64,000 nt of DNA from Anagrus nilaparvatae (lineage: Eukaryota; Arthropoda; Insecta; Hymenoptera; Mymaridae): contig JAKSXM010000137.1 in assembly GCA_022575985.1 (NCBI GenBank), positions 22,462,001 through 22,526,000 on the forward strand, written 5' to 3'. Positions within the stretch are counted from its first letter, which is position 1. Each line of letters opens with the position of its first letter. Of the stretch, positions 45,451-61,500 are shown piece after piece. Position numbers and translations under genes: made by a program. The notes below the pieces were generated by a model. The model worked only from the letters and a program-made list of their open reading frames with translations, made no database searches and had not been told where the DNA came from.

Positions 45451-48400
45451 ATCACTTGCGAGAATAAAATTCCAACCAAAACTCCGTATTTTTGTCTAAT
45501 TTATAAATTATTTCTCGCTAAAATGTATTTTAATTATTTTGTATTATTATTTAATAGCAATTTTAATGTATTAGTAATATTTAAAATAAAAATATTTCTC
45601 TATTTACCAAAAAAATCAATAAATTAATATTGTAGTGTCTTTTTAGACCTCTTGTTTCCACATTAGGTAACTAAAATTTGCAAAAATTGCGCCAGTTTTG
45701 AAATTTCAAATATCTGTGTAGCATTTTTACTATTAGCGCGAATATTTAAATACTATATGACTTACTAAAGCATACTTTTTGGAGAGATTTAATGATGAAT
45801 TGGATATTATTTAGAGGTTTTTTTAAATTTTTGCAAATTTATAAAATTTTAAATTAATTTTTAGCCAAAAAATCTCGAAATTTTCTTAATAGGTATGATT
45901 TATTTATATATATATTTATATGGAATTAATTTTTATAATTTTTCATAATTCTTATAATAATTACATATAATTTAAATTAAAGTTCACTAATCACATTAAT
46001 TTTAAAAAATTTTTTACAAAAGCAAGTAATATAATTTTTAAATATATATAAAACAACCCTTTATTTTTGTTGCAAATTAACGTTTTTATTTTTATTTTAA
46101 ATGCTTGCACGACTGCTTTTACATAATAAAAAATGCATATATATATCTTTCTTCATAGCATAAGTAAGTATTTTTATTATTGGGTACATATAAAAAAAAA
46201 ATAAAGCATTGTAACGCGCAACATGCCATTGTGGTCTATAAGTAGTAGTAATATGTAAAAATAAAAAAGAAAAAAAATTTATGTAAGCGTAACAATATTA
46301 TTTGTAACGTAGATATATTTAATTATCATAGAATAATGACATATATTAGTCCATGACTTATAACATATGGAAGCCCCTTTTTTTTTCTTTTTAACTTTTA
46401 TATAAATGTCTCCCTTTTCCTACATGCATCTTCAAGTCCATATTTATATGATAATAACAATAATTGAAAAAAGAGTTGTTGTTGTTGCACGAATGTTAAA
46501 AGCTCAAATGCATATTTTTTTGCTTTTGTTAAGGTAACCCGCAAGCACCATAAACATTAACAAAAAAAGTCTTGTTATTTTTATAATTTTTTATTGTTGT
46601 GTATCTCCTCTTTTTACTCTACTTGAAGAAAAATAAAAAGATATATTTGCGTGAGTATGATTATACGGTAATTTATGCCTTGTTCCTGTTCCGGTGTATA
46701 TATGAAAAATATTGGTAAATAATTATTATTATTAATAGTTATGGGACACGCGTCAATTAATAATTTTTTACTGTATGTAATTTCACTTTTATTCAAAAAA
46801 ATTGAATTTAGGAGTTACGAAAATTCGTTACACTAACACCTTAAAAATCTTCTATGAAAATTTTTTGATTCAAAAAGTTTTATAAAATTTTTTTAGACAA
46901 ATAGCAGTATGCTTAAATGATTTATGAATTTAGAGGGTAGATACAGAATAATAAAATTGACACGGTATTATAATAACACTTATATACTAGCTGGTCAATA
47001 AAAGATCTATATTACATCCTAAGGGACTAAAAGTTAAATCTTTTTTCTCTATACACACAGGAGGGTCGATATTACACAAGAAAACTTAACCGCAACCACA
47101 ATGATAACTTTTACTATTATTATGGTATAAATTTTTGCAGTCTCATCGTATACTAAAGATCAACTACTTGAGGGTTAGATTTTTTTTGTATTTTTGAGGG
47201 TAAAGATTTTTTATATAAAACCTTAAGTTTTGTCCCTTTTATTTACTGTCGAGTATCTTTTTATTGATAAAAATAAATGTATTTTTGAAAAAATAAATAA
47301 TTCATAATGCATTTTGTAAAATTTTCTAATATTTCTATTGCATCAGTGTTTATTATTAAATTTGTTGGCTTTGACAAAAAAGTAATGAATAATAGTGTTT
47401 ATTATATTAAAACTTTTTGCTATAAATCATAATATTAAAAAAAAACTTTTTAAACATATGCTTTTATTTAATGTGTATAATTGAAAAAAATTCAGTGTTC
47501 GTAAAACTTATACTTTGTACAAGTTTGTTTTTTTTTTTTTTGTAACGAAAAAAAGATATCTTTTTATTGTTAATAAATTTGTCTTTACTTTGAATTAACA
47601 GAAAATATATATAATTTACAGATTGACAAAGAATTGTATGTATTTTACTTGTCAGCGAATAACTTTTTTTGCATATGCATGAAACTTTTTGTTTTTCTGA
47701 TAATATTTAATGAAATAATTGTATGTTATTGAATAATTGACAATGGAAGTAAGTTTTATAACTGATATTTTTGATAAAATTATGCTTTTTTCAGGAAATT
47801 GAATATTGATTTTGCTGCTGATATTTGGTAAGTTGATTTTTTGTTCATAAAGTTCTCAGTGAATCAAATGGTAATTGCAATGTTTCTAGTTATTGTAAAG
47901 TTAAATTTGTTATATAAATTTATAATGCATTCATCAATTAAATACAATTTTTACCAATATTAATTATCATTCAATCTACTGAGATCCTAAAATTTACTAA
48001 CTAATATAATTCTAAGCAAAAACGTAGGAATGAGTGATGTTTATCAAGAATTATAATTTTTCCCATTACGCATATAAATTGTAATTCTTGATTTTAGGAA
48101 TATGCATGCTATTAAATTATTTATATATTATACATATATATATTTTATATTTTATTTGTCAAAAATTATGATTTCCATGAAAATCATAATCCTTTGTGAG
48201 CTATTATCAAAAAATAAATCTATTTGAGTTAAATAACAAACAAAATTTTGTGAGCTAAAAACATCAACTGCCAGAATCAACGAGAGAAGCTGCAGAACGA
48301 GTTATTATGTGAGTCATTTTACTGGTATATTAAAAACAAATTTTTTTACATCCCTCATTCTTACAATACTAATCTAGCATGAATATTTTTTTCTAAAAAA

Positions 48401-48600
48401 CCGCAATCAAAGGCTATTAAAGAGTACGTCTTGATATAAGATCATATTCCTTGATGTTAGATTTATTTTATTTCTTAAGTAAAATTACAAAACCCAAGGG
48501 AACATTGAATTAAAGAAATAGAGCTTGCAAGCTAGCACATCTTTCTTAGGGTATTTTGTCTGTTTTTAATGTCACGCCCCTAAAACGAGGGTTCTAAATA
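45451..48600. other. Intergenic, nothing recognised
   Basis: Three kilobases of A+T-rich sequence with two more TTTGTGAGCTA copies at 48193 and 48247. No gene-like signal. Confidence 0.5.
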
Positions 48601-48850
48601 TCCTAACGGTCCATGCAGTTGTCCCAAAATATTATCCTTAAATGTTACCCTCGTATGTGAATATATATATATATACATTATTTCTTCACTTATATATACA
48701 AAAGTTTGTACACGCGCTCGTCAACGGTGAGCTATTTGGGTTCATTCAATGCCTCCGCCTGTGGGCGTATTCAAGTTCTTGCGCAGATCTCGCAGGGGAG
48801 GTCGCGTCGCGTTCTCTTACTCTCAATCTAACTTTTACTTGCCATGAAAA
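48601..48850. other. GC-richer island of unknown nature
   Basis: Within 48710-48840 the sequence becomes GC-rich (CACGCGCTCGTCAACGG..., GGGGAGGTCGCGTCGCG). It falls inside a 95-codon frame (48642-48929) that begins and ends in low-complexity AT sequence. I do not call a gene. It could be a regulatory element or a repeat fragment. Confidence 0.3.
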
Positions 48851-51800
48851 TAAGCATGCGTATCATGATTTTATATTATGTGCATATACATATATCATTT
48901 ACAAATTTTTTTTTTCTTTTAGTTGTTAGATTGAAATTTCTATACAGGTTATTTGTATGTTAGATTGGAATTTCACAGTTTAATTTAGTCTTTAATTTTG
49001 GGGTTCTTAAAATGTATTTAGTGCAATTCATTTACTGCAAATTTATGCTATATACTTTATATATGAATTAAATTTTATTTATCCAATGATTAACTTAAAA
49101 TTTGTTGTTTGAAATGAATCTTAAAATGTTAGAACAATTCCTAAAAAAGACTTCTAAATAATTTTCGTACCGAAACGAATCGTAAAACTAAAAATTGATT
49201 CCCTAGGAAATTTTCTGATTTGATTTCGTAATTAATACTAAATTCGCCATTTTAAAGACAGATAAAATTAATAAGAAGCGAATACTTAAAACAGTTTGCA
49301 CATTAAATTCTGGGATGATCTTATATGATCTTATAATAAGAACGATTTTTTAAAACTATAAGCAAATTTTTGCAGAAGGAATTAGGACATTAAAATCATA
49401 ATATCCAAAAAAAATTTTTCATAAACAATTTAAGATATGAAAACCAAGTACTTTGTTTGTAAGTTGTTAGATTGAAAATTTAAAGATAAATAAGTCATGC
49501 TTTGTTACAAGTTTTTAGACTAACCAAAAATTATCAGATCGAATTAACTGAAAACAAACTATAAAATAATTGAAAATACCCTAATAATGCTAATTAAATA
49601 TGTAATTATAGCTACGAGTTTTTTAAGACCGAACTTTTACTAAAGAATATTAGAATCAACATTTGGGAATATTTTTTCAACTATTATTAACTATGCTCTA
49701 AGCATAAAGCACATTAATAGCAGTAATAATCAATTTAAAAATAATTAATTTAAAATCGGCTTATTTAATAGTAAATAACTTAATATAAATGATTATACAT
49801 CTTTAAATTTCTTTAAGCATAAAACCAATAATAATTTATCTATATAATTTATCTATGTAAATATAATATCGTATTAAAAATTAATTTGCATAACTGAAAA
49901 TAATCAATTACAAATTAGTTATTTTTAATGAAAGTATTATAGAAATCATTAGTTTAACTTTAAAAGATAATAAGAATAATTTCCATATATATATATCTTT
50001 TATATAACTGTATAATATTTAACTATAACCTCTATATATATACAATTATCTATGTATGTAGATTATATCAAAGAAAATAATTTGAGTTATGCTTTTATAA
50101 AGTTTAATCGAAGGCCCTCGAGATTCTTTTACTGTCATTGATACAACATAACATTTGAAAGATATATATGTATATTGTATATAAAGGCCCCCCAGGTGTA
50201 ACTCTCGCGGAGGTCACGAGAAATATATAAGGCTATTATAGTAGCACTCGATTCAGTTATTGGCTCGCTTACATCTTCCAATCAAAATATTATAATATGA
50301 TACAAGTATTATAGAAGCTTGATTTTATTTTCTTGATTGCATTTATTTATTATATTATTTCTCTTAAAGCTGAGGAAGTTGTATTAAAGCTATGGAAATA
50401 TAATATAATCAAGGAGGTTCTTTTTGCTAAAAAGTTTTCAGAACGATATTAATTATGATAAATAAAAAGGAGTTTATGCCCTAACTTTAATGATTTATGG
50501 AACAGAGCTTGTGCTTTAATTAAATTTTTTAATTATGAAAGGACTTTTTTCTTATTTTTCTTTTATAAACTGATAATTGGAGATAATTATTAAAATTTAT
50601 ATCTAAAAGATTTGCATGGAAAAGTATTTTCAGTTTTTTTAGTTAAAAGCAAAATTGTTTCAAACAAAAGTTTTTAAATTTTTGGGATTTTGATAATAAT
50701 AACTCAAGTTCCGCAATAAACTCTTTAATTGTTGTAAGTTAGAATATTGCAAATTTTTTTTCGTCCATATTATTGAAATTTTATTCTTTCTCAGATTAAA
50801 AGTTAAAATTTTTGGGAATTACTTCTAGATGACGATCATGTGCTTAGAATAATAACGACTATGAAAAAATAGCTCCTTAAAATTTCTAAAGCTTCAAAAA
50901 TTCAAGATAAAACATTTTTTAACTTTTAGCCCAAATAGTTAATGAAAGAATATGCATTAGTTTGTTAGTCCTGTCAAAAATTAAAAAATAAAAATACAGT
51001 TAAAAATACTAACCAGCTAAAAGAAAATTTTAAAAAATTGATCAACTTTATTCTTAATGTCTTATTCTCTATGCCTTAAGGTGATTTCCTCACGAAATGA
51101 CTCCGCACAAACCTTATAGGATTTAGATTGCGGCGGATTTGTTTGAATTTTTGATATTTTGTTCACTTCGTCATTTTGAGACAAAGTCTCCACTGGGACA
51201 AAGCTCCTAATTTAATGCTTTGGCTTTTATGTAGCATCAAAGCTCCGAAGCTCCATCCCGAAACCGAATTCCTATAAGGTTTAGGCCCTTTTAAAGTAAA
51301 GAGTTATAAATTGATAAAATTTCTAGAAAGTCAATGGTATGGCTCTTTTAGTTGCTAACCAGCTAAAATTTTGCGAAACTTTAGTCAAAAAGTTAAAAAT
51401 TTAACATGGGCTATTATATAAGCAAGATACTGAATAACAGCATCAAACGGAATGCAACTCATTGTCATTGATCAAAATATAATTAAACTAACTTTACCTA
51501 CCATAAACGTCCATTTTAAATTTCTAATTTTTACTGGCCAAATTTTTGCTCATTTTGGCGAATAAGCAAAATAAAATTTTTTTTTAACAAAAGCTCTTTG
51601 TTCCGAAAAATTCGTGTTGAAATTAACTAGTATAAAAATTCTTAAGCTACTTGATGAATAATGTGTATAAACAAATTTTGTATCTCCGAAATGATTTTTC
51701 AAGACCCCACACATACTTAAAAATAATTTTTACGAATACATTATAAGATATTAATAAATACAAAAATTCAAATAAAAATAAAGTAGTTGAAAATTAAAGA

Positions 51801-54800
51801 AATAATTGACCATTATAATGATTATTGAAAAAATAAATTATATTTTATTATTTCAAAATAACTTTATGTGTATATTAAAGTAAAATAAAAATAAAGATAA
51901 CAATTTTTATACGTATTTTTTTTTAGTGCATATAACAATTAAATTTTTTTTTTTTCAATTACAACCCAAGTAATTTTGTGCACCTTTATTTACTTATATA
52001 CATACATGGATATATTTTTAAAATATTTATTGATTATCAGTAAAACAAATGAAATATAAGAACAATTTTAAAAAAAATGTTTTATTTTCTTTCTTTTTGC
52101 AATCATTTACTTTGTCATTTAAGTCAATTATTTTCTACTTTGTAAATTACTGTTCAACATAAAATAATAATTTTGTATATGTATACGTGTTCAAAGTCAT
52201 CATAATCATCGTCATCATTGCCCTAAAATATATATAATAAGTAAAAGTAAGTAGTCATGAATTTGCCCTATACACGTATATATATATATGTATAATAATT
52301 GAAATTGCGCGAAAAAAATGAAATGAAATGAAAAAAAAATATTAAAGTCAAGTTAACACGCACTGTTTTTCTGTATACGTACATGAATAAATACTTTTAC
52401 CTTTTTTTGCGAGTGATTTTATTAGCGACTTTAAAGAATCCTTATTGAAAAAGTGAGGAATTATTATGGCTTAAAGCTACATGCACATGTATTTGTAGTT
52501 TTAAAATACACATACATAGATCTTATGTGCATGAAAGAAATCAGTAAATTGAATGCTATGTAGTTATATATGGCGACTTAATACTAGTTATTTAACCGGC
52601 TGGCCCAGCGTACGTCCTTTTTCTGTCCGGTATATATATGAATATATAAAGCAGATTCATGGAAAAATATATTTTTTAAATTATACCTGCCAGTGGCATT
52701 TTGTTAATATACATGTATATATATGCATGCTTACGGAAGTACGTATTTTACAAATAATAAAGCCAAGTAAAATAAAAGCTTCAGTGGCGCTTTTCATGTA
52801 ATTAATAATTGTATATTTCCGTAGAAAATTTAACTTTATTTAATATCATATATAGAATTTTTATTCAATTTTACTTCTTGATTTTATACCAAGGGATTTT
52901 TAATTTATATTATAAAGCTCATTTTTATTAGGAAATTAAAATGACTTATTATTTAATGCGAATTGCGGAAATAGAAATTACTTATTAGTTTTTTTTTAAA
53001 TATTCATTTGCTTGGTTAATTTGCATGAATTATTTATTTAATACCGATTGTAATTTAATTGTAAGTCATTTAAGACAGTCATGACAATTTTATAATATTT
53101 TAAAAATTAAAACAATGTAAATTATTAAAATCATAACGAATAAAGTCATGTAAGAAATTCTGAACTCACAAAAAATCATGTGTCTAAATCCCTTAAAAAA
53201 AGCAAGCATCAAAAATTACAAACGAAAAACACATCAAACAAACGACTTTGTCACTGTAAGCAACGAAAAAAAGGACTTTATACACAATAATAACGTGTTT
53301 AGTATTAATAAAAACATGAATAAAACCGTTAACACTATGTTAGATCTTATAAATATATATAACTTTTTTTATATATATTGTTAAGCTGTCTTAATATTCG
53401 TCACTTACAAAACTTTTGAATTTTACTAATTTGAAATGACATGTCCATCGAGTTGTATTAACCTTTTTTTTTCTTGCTTTTTATAGTCAAACAATTCAAA
53501 AAAAAATAAATATTTTGTATTAAAAATATATATATTTGCCTTAAATTTGTTAACACAATTAGCAAGATGAATTACTGCATTAAATAGTTGTAATTTTAAA
53601 GTACGAAAAAAGAATTTAAATTACTTCTGCTAAAGTGGTTACGAACAAATATTTTTTATTAAAAAAAGAATGCATTTATTATTTTATACAAAAAAAATAA
53701 AGGAGTATAAGAACAATTGGTATTAGAGACTCGTGGCGTTAGATTATTATATTGTTGAATTTTATATAAGCGAGAGGAGATGATTTTTCTTTGTTCTTGT
53801 TTCTGGAGCTTATTGTCGCCTGTGTTCTGCTATTATTTTTATATTAAAAAATAAAGAGTTGCGGCATAATATTTTTTATAAGAATGGCTAGTTTAACGTG
53901 CGAATGAAGTTATGACAATGAACTGTTGACTGTAAATATATTTATGAATTAATGGGTTTTTATTTACGTGTGGAAAGAATTAAAATTCCTTTTTGTTTTT
54001 TTTTTATGTCTATATTTATTAATTTTTAACAAAAGACGAATTTGCATTTTTTTTATTGCGTATTTAATGAAAAATAAAAGGTATTTATGTAAATATGAAG
54101 TCGTAATTTAGGTTTTTCAAAATTTGAGGTAAATGAAACTTTGAAAGCAACTGACTTCAGGATACTCAAAAACGGTTTAGTCGGATATCCTACTTTTTTA
54201 GAAAAATAATTTTAATCTATAAAGTATTGTAATTTCGGCTTATTCATGTAAAAACGGAAGGAACTTGTGGGTAATTCCCTTACATCAAAATAAATGTTCG
54301 AAGGAATACAATCCCAGAATTTTTTTCGGCAAAACAAAATTAAAAAAAATTAACATTAAATATGAATATTTAAATTCAAAGGTACAAAAAAATGCATAAA
54401 TTAAAATAAAAATAATCTTCCCATTGTTTGCAAATTTAATTTTACAAACGAAAAAAAACCCGGAAATTTTGTATACGTGCACCATTGACATAAAATTTAT
54501 AATGATTGTAATAATAATAAGAATAAAGTCTTAATGTATAATTATTAATAAAAATTACAGTTAGAATAATTTATGTGTAAATAAAAAGACAATAAAAAAT
54601 ATATAAGAATTAAATATTAATAGAATTACATTGTTTATCTTGCACAAGTCAATAATTATTAAATAAATAATTTATTAACAGAAATAAAAAATATTATTAC
54701 TTTCTTATTTAACATTTATTGGATCAAATTAAAATAATAAATAGAATGTAACAAGAGGTGTGATAGACATTATAAGGGTCTTTAGTTGAATAAAAATTTT

Positions 54801-57800
54801 TTTTACTTTGACATTTGATTCCTGACACGTGCTGACTGACATTTGTAGGACATAATACCTATCGTTTTTTATTTCAAAAATTAATATGTTTTTGACTCTT
54901 TTGTAAAGAAAAAATAAAGATGGTTTTTTTTGTATTTAATTAGTGATAGGTTTTTCAATGAGGGTTTCAAATTGCTTATGTAAAAAAATACTTTTGAATT
55001 TATTGTGCTAAGATTTCTTAAAGACATTTAATTTTTTAAGCTTATTTCTGATTCTGTGTGTTAAATTGTTATTTACCTTTTTTGAATAGATTTGTGTTGA
55101 AATTTGAACTTACTTAATGTGTTTGAATGGTACAAAATTAAATTAAATAATTTCTTATTTGCAACATCCATTTAAAATGGTAATAAAAACTCTATCTAAT
55201 GTACATAAGAAATATTTAAAATATCTTGATATTGCATGCTGAATTTAAAAACAAATCAAAAGTGAAAATAATCGTCATCTTTATAACACCTTTTATCAAA
55301 GAAATCCCTAAAGGCTTTATTACTTGCTACAAATCTTTTTTTCTTATACATATATAAAATATTATTAATTCTTTAAAAAAAAAAAATTACGTCGCGCCGT
55401 CGCTCCGTCTTTGATCCCGGATTTTCATTCGTTCACGTGAGTAATATCAAAACATTTGTAAAAATTATATTGAGAAATCGTGCTAACCCTAAAGCTTTTT
55501 ATTTATATGTGTAAATATTTTTTAAATAATTGCGCTTGTTGAAATGCAAAATCGTATAAACTTCTTTTTAAAGTCAATCGACTGAATAATTTTTGTTGTT
55601 TTGTATGTGTGAATTTTATTGTTTTATATAAAATTCTATTGTTAAAAATTTTTTGAAAATACTTTTTAATTTAATTTGCATTTTATTGTTTTTCATTATT
55701 TTACGTAAAATATTTAGTCTTTTGAAAGATTTTTTCATTATCATAATTTATTATGACAAGTTTAGTAAATATTTAGCAATGCAAAATTAATGCATAAATC
55801 TAAATAGACGACGATGTTTGGCAAAATAATTTTTTTTTTATGTCTATAACACAAACTACATAGGTACTGTTAAAAAAACCAAAAAAATTTTTTTTTTACA
55901 ACTATAAAACATTTAATACAAGAGTGTTAAACTACATATTGAAATAGAAATTTCTAAGAATCAACTAAAAATGCAATGTTCCGTTATAAAAAGTCGACAG
56001 TTAGCAGTCTAATAAATCTGTAAAAGTTTAACAAGAAATATTTAAAATTTAACACCTAAAATTGTAAAATGACAGGGGTTGTAACATATTTTAAAGACGC
56101 CTTCACACTTTTATTTTATTTTTATTTGCACTATAATGTATCATCGTACTAATAAGGGTTATGCAGTCTGATATACAAGTTTTATATATTTGAAAAATGA
56201 CTTCTCAGAATGCAATATAATTTTTTTAAATGGGAGTCACACATAAGGAACAAATCAACAGTTTTGTTTTTTTTTAATTTTTAAGTGTAAAGTAGAAAAC
56301 AAATATTTAAAAACGAGACATTAAATTTATATTTACGTTTGGAAAGTTAAATATGTTTTTAGTAATTGATATTTTTGTACTTTAATTAAAGAAGCTTTTT
56401 TAAGTCTGACGAAGTTATTAAAAAAGTAATTAATGTATCCAAATTAATGGTTATGACAATATGTATAAATAAATAAAATTTATATTTAAAATTCTGAATA
56501 AATAACTGCAATCTAAATAAAATATATTATGCACATGTAAAATATAATGATTTGCCATAAGTTTTATTGAATTTTTATTTTTTTTCTAAGTGTCATCACA
56601 TATGTTTTTTAAAACCAAAAACACGACAAAAACTATTTATCATTAAAAACGATGCAGAACAAACGTACATCATATTGCATGTCAAGAAATAAAGGATTTT
56701 ATTCTTTTATTTTAAACCGGAAGTTTATGTATACCAAAATTAAATTTCTTCAATCTTTTTTTTTTTTTTTGATTTTTCTTTTTTTCTTCCTCTTTTAGAA
56801 TATATTATGTTAATTTTTTTTTTCTTCTGACGCTTTTTTTTTATTTAAGTTCATTTATCACGTCGGTGCATGTAAGACAAGTTTTGCGTGGGGTTTTCCT
56901 TATTATAATATATATTTAATATTCTTAAGCTTTTTTTTTTCTTCTTGCAAAAAAGATTATTAAATTAGATATACACAAGCGATTGAATTGATATTTTTGC
57001 GAGTCATTGCATCGAATTTATTATTTATTTTTATTGTAATGATACTCAATATAGTTTGAAATTTTAATAGATTATATTTTTTATTTAAAGAACCTACACA
57101 GTTTTATATCAACGATGTTATCAAAGTTTCTGCAAGGAAGAAGGATCTTTGGTAAATGGCTTAAAATCCTAGTACACACAATAAAATATATTGATTTTTT
57201 GGCATCCCTTTCTGTTATACTTTGTACATTTTGCGCTTACAATTGAATAAAAAAAAATGCATATTACAATTCCACCCTTTCTGATTTTGAACTTTTATAT
57301 TTTTAATGGGAGAAGGAACATAAAATAAGTTACAAATCATATCCTTCATCCAAGTTGATGTCCATGAGCTTCTTTCTATGATACTCACCTTTTTTAATAC
57401 TGTAATGTTTAAAATTAATAATTCCTTCATTTACTTCATTGAGGTAGACTTATTAATATTTGGGAAACAGAATTAACAATACAAATTATCTTACTTTCTC
57501 ATTTCAATAAATTATTTATAGTTTTATAAAAATTTTCCAAGTTTCTCAGAGACTTTAGCCAGCATAAATTACTCTGATTTTTCAAAATCATTTATGGATT
57601 AAGGAATAAAAATAAGTCATCGTAAAGAAACAGTTTAACAAAAAATTTTTTAAATTTTATTACTTTTTTTTTTTTACTCAAATAATTATTTAAAATTTCA
57701 AAAAAATTACATGTAAAATAAATCCTCTTACGCTTTAAAAAAAAAAATTCAGTAGCGTCACATTACGAATTGTCGGACCAAGTAATACAAACCTACATAC

Positions 57801-58516
57801 ATATGGTAGATAAAACGTGGCGTTGACGTGTGACTTAAAAAAAAAGCTTTTGATCTCTTACTTATGTCTCAACTTGTAAAGAATTATATATATGTAGTTA
57901 TTTTTTATAAAAAATTCTTTCTAATTATTATCAATGAGTAATACAAAATTATTTCATACGTCAATGTATTATAAGATCATTTTTCTATTTATATATAAAA
58001 GGGTTTGTATGCTCAATTCATATATATAATATTTATAACCAGATACTTTAATAACCCCTTAATTAGTACCTATAGAAAATTTCTCTCGTCTATATGTCTA
58101 TTTTAGTTTTAAATTACATAATCAATTTATATTTAATTAAAGCTTCTATCAAAAGGTGTCAATATACAAAGATTTTTAATGTCAGATTTTTTTTGAATAA
58201 GAAAATAATTAGGTGAAATTACTTTTTTTTTTGATTAAAATAATTATTATTGATTTGTTTGTTACTTTTGATAAGAATAATTACTCATTGATAATATTTT
58301 TTAAATTAATTTAATAACGAACTTACCTCAGTTCTCTTAAACATTAATTACTTTTTAATTTAAGGTTTGGTAATTAAATATAATTACAATTGGTAATTAA
58401 AAATAAATTAGGGATCATAATTCAAAAAAATAAATTTCCTTTTTTTTATGTTCAACAAAAAACTTTGTTTTCTTTTTTTTTATTAAATAATTTACAAAAA
58501 ATCAGAGTAATATCCT

Positions 58517-58557
<41 letters not shown>

Positions 58558-61500
58558 TAAGTAAATCTAGTTATTTAATACTTTTCTGTAAATATATTTG
58601 TTAAACAAATTAAAAAAAAAACACTTTTTATAAATAGTTTTTTTTTATATAACAAATTTTTTTTAATTAGATGAAAGACATCACTTTAATTATTATATAA
58701 AAATCTTTGATTTAAACAAATTTAATTATAATTAAAAAATCAACAAGAAAATTAGTAACTTTTTCTTATATAAAGTCTTGAAAAATTATTAGAGTTCCAT
58801 AATAAATTTATTTCTTCGTTTATTTTCCTCGCTCCATTATTTTTTTTAGTTTAAATAATAATTTAATTAAGTTATTTCTTAATAGATCAGACAGGTTGTA
58901 TGTGTGTTGTTTGATTGTGGTAATACCCCAAAAAACGTTGATTGAAGAAGACCAAATTTTTCAGTTTTTTTAGCCTGAGAAAAAAGATAAAAAACAAAAA
59001 AAAACTAAAAATCAATATAAAAACGAAATTAAATTAAAGGATAAAATATTAAAATTAAGTGTAATTTAATTAAATAAAAAGTGAATTTAGTGCTGATTTT
59101 GAAAAAAAAATGTGCTTTTTGGTTTTAAATGAATTTTTATACCTGATAATCATAGCTTTAAAATTTTAAAAAACCATTAAACAAAAAATTTAAATATTTT
59201 GTAATAAATCAATCTATTAAATGCAGATGTTATTTAAAAAAAAAATAATAGAAAACTAGAATAATTATGAATATTGTGTTGTCAACAACAGAGTAACGTC
59301 AAGATGTATGGTTTATGTCATTAATGTCTTTTGTATCTTATACCCCTTTAGAAAAAAAGATTTTTTAACTCATCAATCCTTCAAAAACATATCAGTTTCA
59401 TTTTAAAATTAATTATTTAACTAATTAAACTAAAAAATTTAACATATGCTTTATTTTTTAAAGAAAATATATTTTTGACAAAACGTGCTTTTCTTAGCTT
59501 TAGGGTATAAATTATAATGATATACACATAAAAATCATCGAGACAAATTGAATAACTAAAGAAATTCACCCTCTATAAATACTAATATTTAGGGTTTACT
59601 TTTTTAGTATTAAAGACAAAATTTTTCTTTTCACAGTTATGTTAAATAGTATAAATGGAAATTGACTGAAATTTACTTATTATTCAACCCCTCGATATAA
59701 TTTACATAATGATTTTACCATATACTACTACTAAAACTTAAATCACGTTACTTATTGATTTAGTTAATAAAGTTAAATTGTTTGTTATAACTTTTTTTTT
59801 AAGCCTTATTAATGTTAAAAGTAAAAAAAAATTTATGGTTTAAGATAATTACTTACAAAAAAAATAATGCAGGCTTAAAAAAAAAGAGATAGTTATATAT
59901 GAGGAAGATGAGTGATTGGCAGTTTTAAAACATTGCATTATTAAAAGGTATAGAAGAAGCCGATGCCATTTCATAAAAAATTAGGTAAAAAAAAATTTTT
60001 TTTAAGTATGCTAGATACCGTCATCAAGAAATATTAAAAAGAACCGACTTGTATTACAGTTAAATGTTTTATACCGCAAAGCAAAGTCACTGCCCCTAAT
60101 AATCTCCCTACTTTGTTTATTAAGTTCTTATTATCATTAAGTCATTTCTTTTCCCGAGTCTAATGAATCGACGATTTTATTATTATTCATTCAATTTGTC
60201 TCTTTAAATTATTGACTTTTTATTTAATCTCAAGTTTTTTTTTCTGAAATAAATTTTAAAAAATTAATTAAATATTTATAAAAATAATTAAAGTGCAGTG
60301 TATATATATTTTCATAAGCTTTATTAGTATTTGTTAGTATGTACTTAAAATTGTGTATTTACAGTAGAAAAATAAAGAAAAGTGCTTTAAAAAAATCCAT
60401 AACCAAATAAAAAAAAATCACGTCTCTTAAAATTTGTTAAATGATTTTAAAATGTTAAATACCTTAAACCAAACGTCAAAAGGGGAAAAAGAAAATTTAT
60501 TATAGTTTTAGATACAGTAAGTGAATAATTTCATGAGGGTACGGTAATAATAATATTAGGATATATTATGACGGAATATTTCATGGCTCGTAGGATATTT
60601 TAGGATTTAACGGTCTGTTTTGTGCAGTATTTTAACGTTATAAATTTATTTGCTCATATTATTCGACCCTTTTAAAAATTAATTTTTTTTTTGGTGCATT
60701 TTGAAGAAAAAAAATTCATTAACCCATTTATTAAGTAAATAATTTACAGACATATTTTACAATGTAAAATACCTGAATATTTTTTTTTTTATTACATTAT
60801 TTATAAATAAATTTTTATACCTAAACGTAAAAAAAAATTAGATTAAATAAAATAAAATTATTGTGTCGAAATAAAAATAATAGTGTTAATTAAATATAAA
60901 GAAAATTTTGTTGGTTTTTTTAAAACTTACATTCTCAATCCGCGGATTAGAAATCAATGAAATTTTGATTTAAGTTTATTTTGTTTTTTTTTTTGATTTT
61001 GGTACTTTTGGAACTCCGTGCTGATCATTTTGGTATGGATTTTTTTTTATAGATTTTTTGTTTCTGCGACGGCACATGATTAATGCGGCGTTGACAAGAG
61101 CAAGGAGGTTTTATTTTTAAGAGCGAGGAGCAAGACTTTTTTTTATATTTTCTATATTTATTTTATTATTAGAACGATTTAATTTTTGGTTCCTTTTTTA
61201 TTTTAATTTATATTCTTAATAATTAATAACTTAAAGAGATCTTTTCTTCATTATTTAAGGCGCATTAAAATTAAGGAATATATCGGTTAAGAAAAAATGT
61301 GTGTAAACCATATAATTTAATTATATGAATAAAAAAATGTGAAACGCGTTATTTAAAATTTAATCATAAAATCATTGTTTATTTTGTTTTCATAAAAATT
61401 TTTTTTTTTTCAATCATTGATATTTTTTATAATAATAATTATAATAATAATATAATAATAATAATAATTCTAATAATAAAAAAAAATTAATTAATAATTA

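Noticed and set aside
58520..58555. (AT)n run as an origin or regulatory site
   Set aside because: Simple microsatellite; many similar tracts occur in the window.
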